Below, piece by piece: positions 6,031 to 6,128 of a DNA stretch of 6,128 nucleotides. The stretch is from NCBI GenBank assembly GCA_937967875.1, contig CALBTQ010000328.1, positions 1 to 6,128 of the forward strand, given 5' to 3'. The notes beneath the pieces were generated by a model, which saw only the letters and a list, made by a program, of their open reading frames with translations, made no database searches and was not told the origin of the DNA. The stretch is from an uncultured Pseudomonadota bacterium (GTDB lineage: Bacteria; Lernaellota; Lernaellaia; Lernaellales; Lernaellaceae). Position 1 is the first letter of the stretch, and each line of letters begins with the position of its first letter. Made by a program: the position numbers and the translations under genes.

Positions 6031-6083
6031 TGAAACGGCATCACGATATGAACCGCTTTTCGCGTCGCGATTTTCTGAAAATG
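6030..6083 (+). CDS. N-terminus of a Tat-exported protein (3'-truncated at contig end)
   Basis: The ATG overlaps the preceding TGA (TGATG, 6028-6032), and a strong Shine-Dalgarno precedes it. Only 18 genuine codons remain, MKRHHDMNRFSRRDFLKM. SRRDFLK (residues 11-17) fits the twin-arginine consensus (S/T)RRxFLK, so the full protein is predicted to be folded in the cytoplasm and exported by the Tat system. The hydrophobic part of the signal and the whole mature protein are missing, so its function cannot be judged. Tat substrates often bind redox cofactors, but many cofactor-free enzymes in such bacteria also use this signal. After 6083 the reading frame continues only through adapter sequence, giving the artificial residues RSEERRVGKECRSRW. 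Confidence 0.75.
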
Positions 6084-6128
6084 AGATCGGAAGAGCGTCG
6101 TGTAGGGAAAGAGTGTAGATCTCGGTGG
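6084..6128. other. Illumina TruSeq adapter sequence (assembly artefact, not genomic)
   Basis: All 45 terminal bases match, from memory, the Illumina TruSeq universal adapter as read through from the insert. The stretch begins AGATCGGAAGAGC (6084-6096), continues through GTCGTGTAGGGAAAGAGTGT (6097-6116) and ends AGATCTCGGTGG (6117-6128). The A at 6084 corresponds to the A-tail added at ligation, so the genomic insert ends at 6083. This stretch should be removed before any downstream use. Confidence 0.97.

Overview
The window looks like the right-hand end of a high-GC metagenomic or draft-genome contig from a Gram-negative bacterium. The support is an RND efflux subunit, two secreted lipoproteins with lipobox-type signals, and a Tat-type signal. 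Both lipoproteins carry a long aspartate tract directly after the lipid-anchoring cysteine. That style is familiar from deltaproteobacterial/Myxococcota-like and related uncultured lineages, but the taxonomic reading is inference and weak. There is no ribosomal or other phylogenetic marker, no tRNA or rRNA, no CRISPR array and no transposase.

Layout, left to right. (1) Positions 1-627 hold the C-terminal third of an RND-superfamily efflux pump inner-membrane protein, cut by the window start. (2) Converging on it with a 10-bp gap, 638-2209 on the minus strand encodes a poly-Asp-tethered lipoprotein peptidase of family S41 with a PDZ-like segment. (3) A 241-bp divergent intergenic region (2210-2450) is AT-rich in the middle and has plausible promoters in both directions. 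(4) Positions 2451-3809 encode a Gfo/Idh/MocA-family NAD(P)-dependent oxidoreductase of a long subclass with a cysteine cluster. (5) An 88-bp AT-rich gap precedes 3898-6030, a 710-residue poly-Asp lipoprotein of unknown function with a TPR-like N-terminal part and an Ig-like C-terminal module. (6) Its stop codon overlaps the start of a gene with a twin-arginine signal (6030 onward), of which only 18 codons are genuine.

The last 45 bases (6084-6128) match the Illumina TruSeq read-through adapter as I know it. The contig therefore ends in untrimmed adapter, and any protein predicted across position 6083 has an artificial C-terminus.

The genes do not form one obvious pathway. The clearest functional unit is the overlapping pair at the right end, a large lipoprotein followed by a Tat-exported protein, probably co-translated. 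The most interesting biological theme is the acidic tether shared by two otherwise unrelated lipoproteins. I see no convincing new defence, mobile or RNA-based system.
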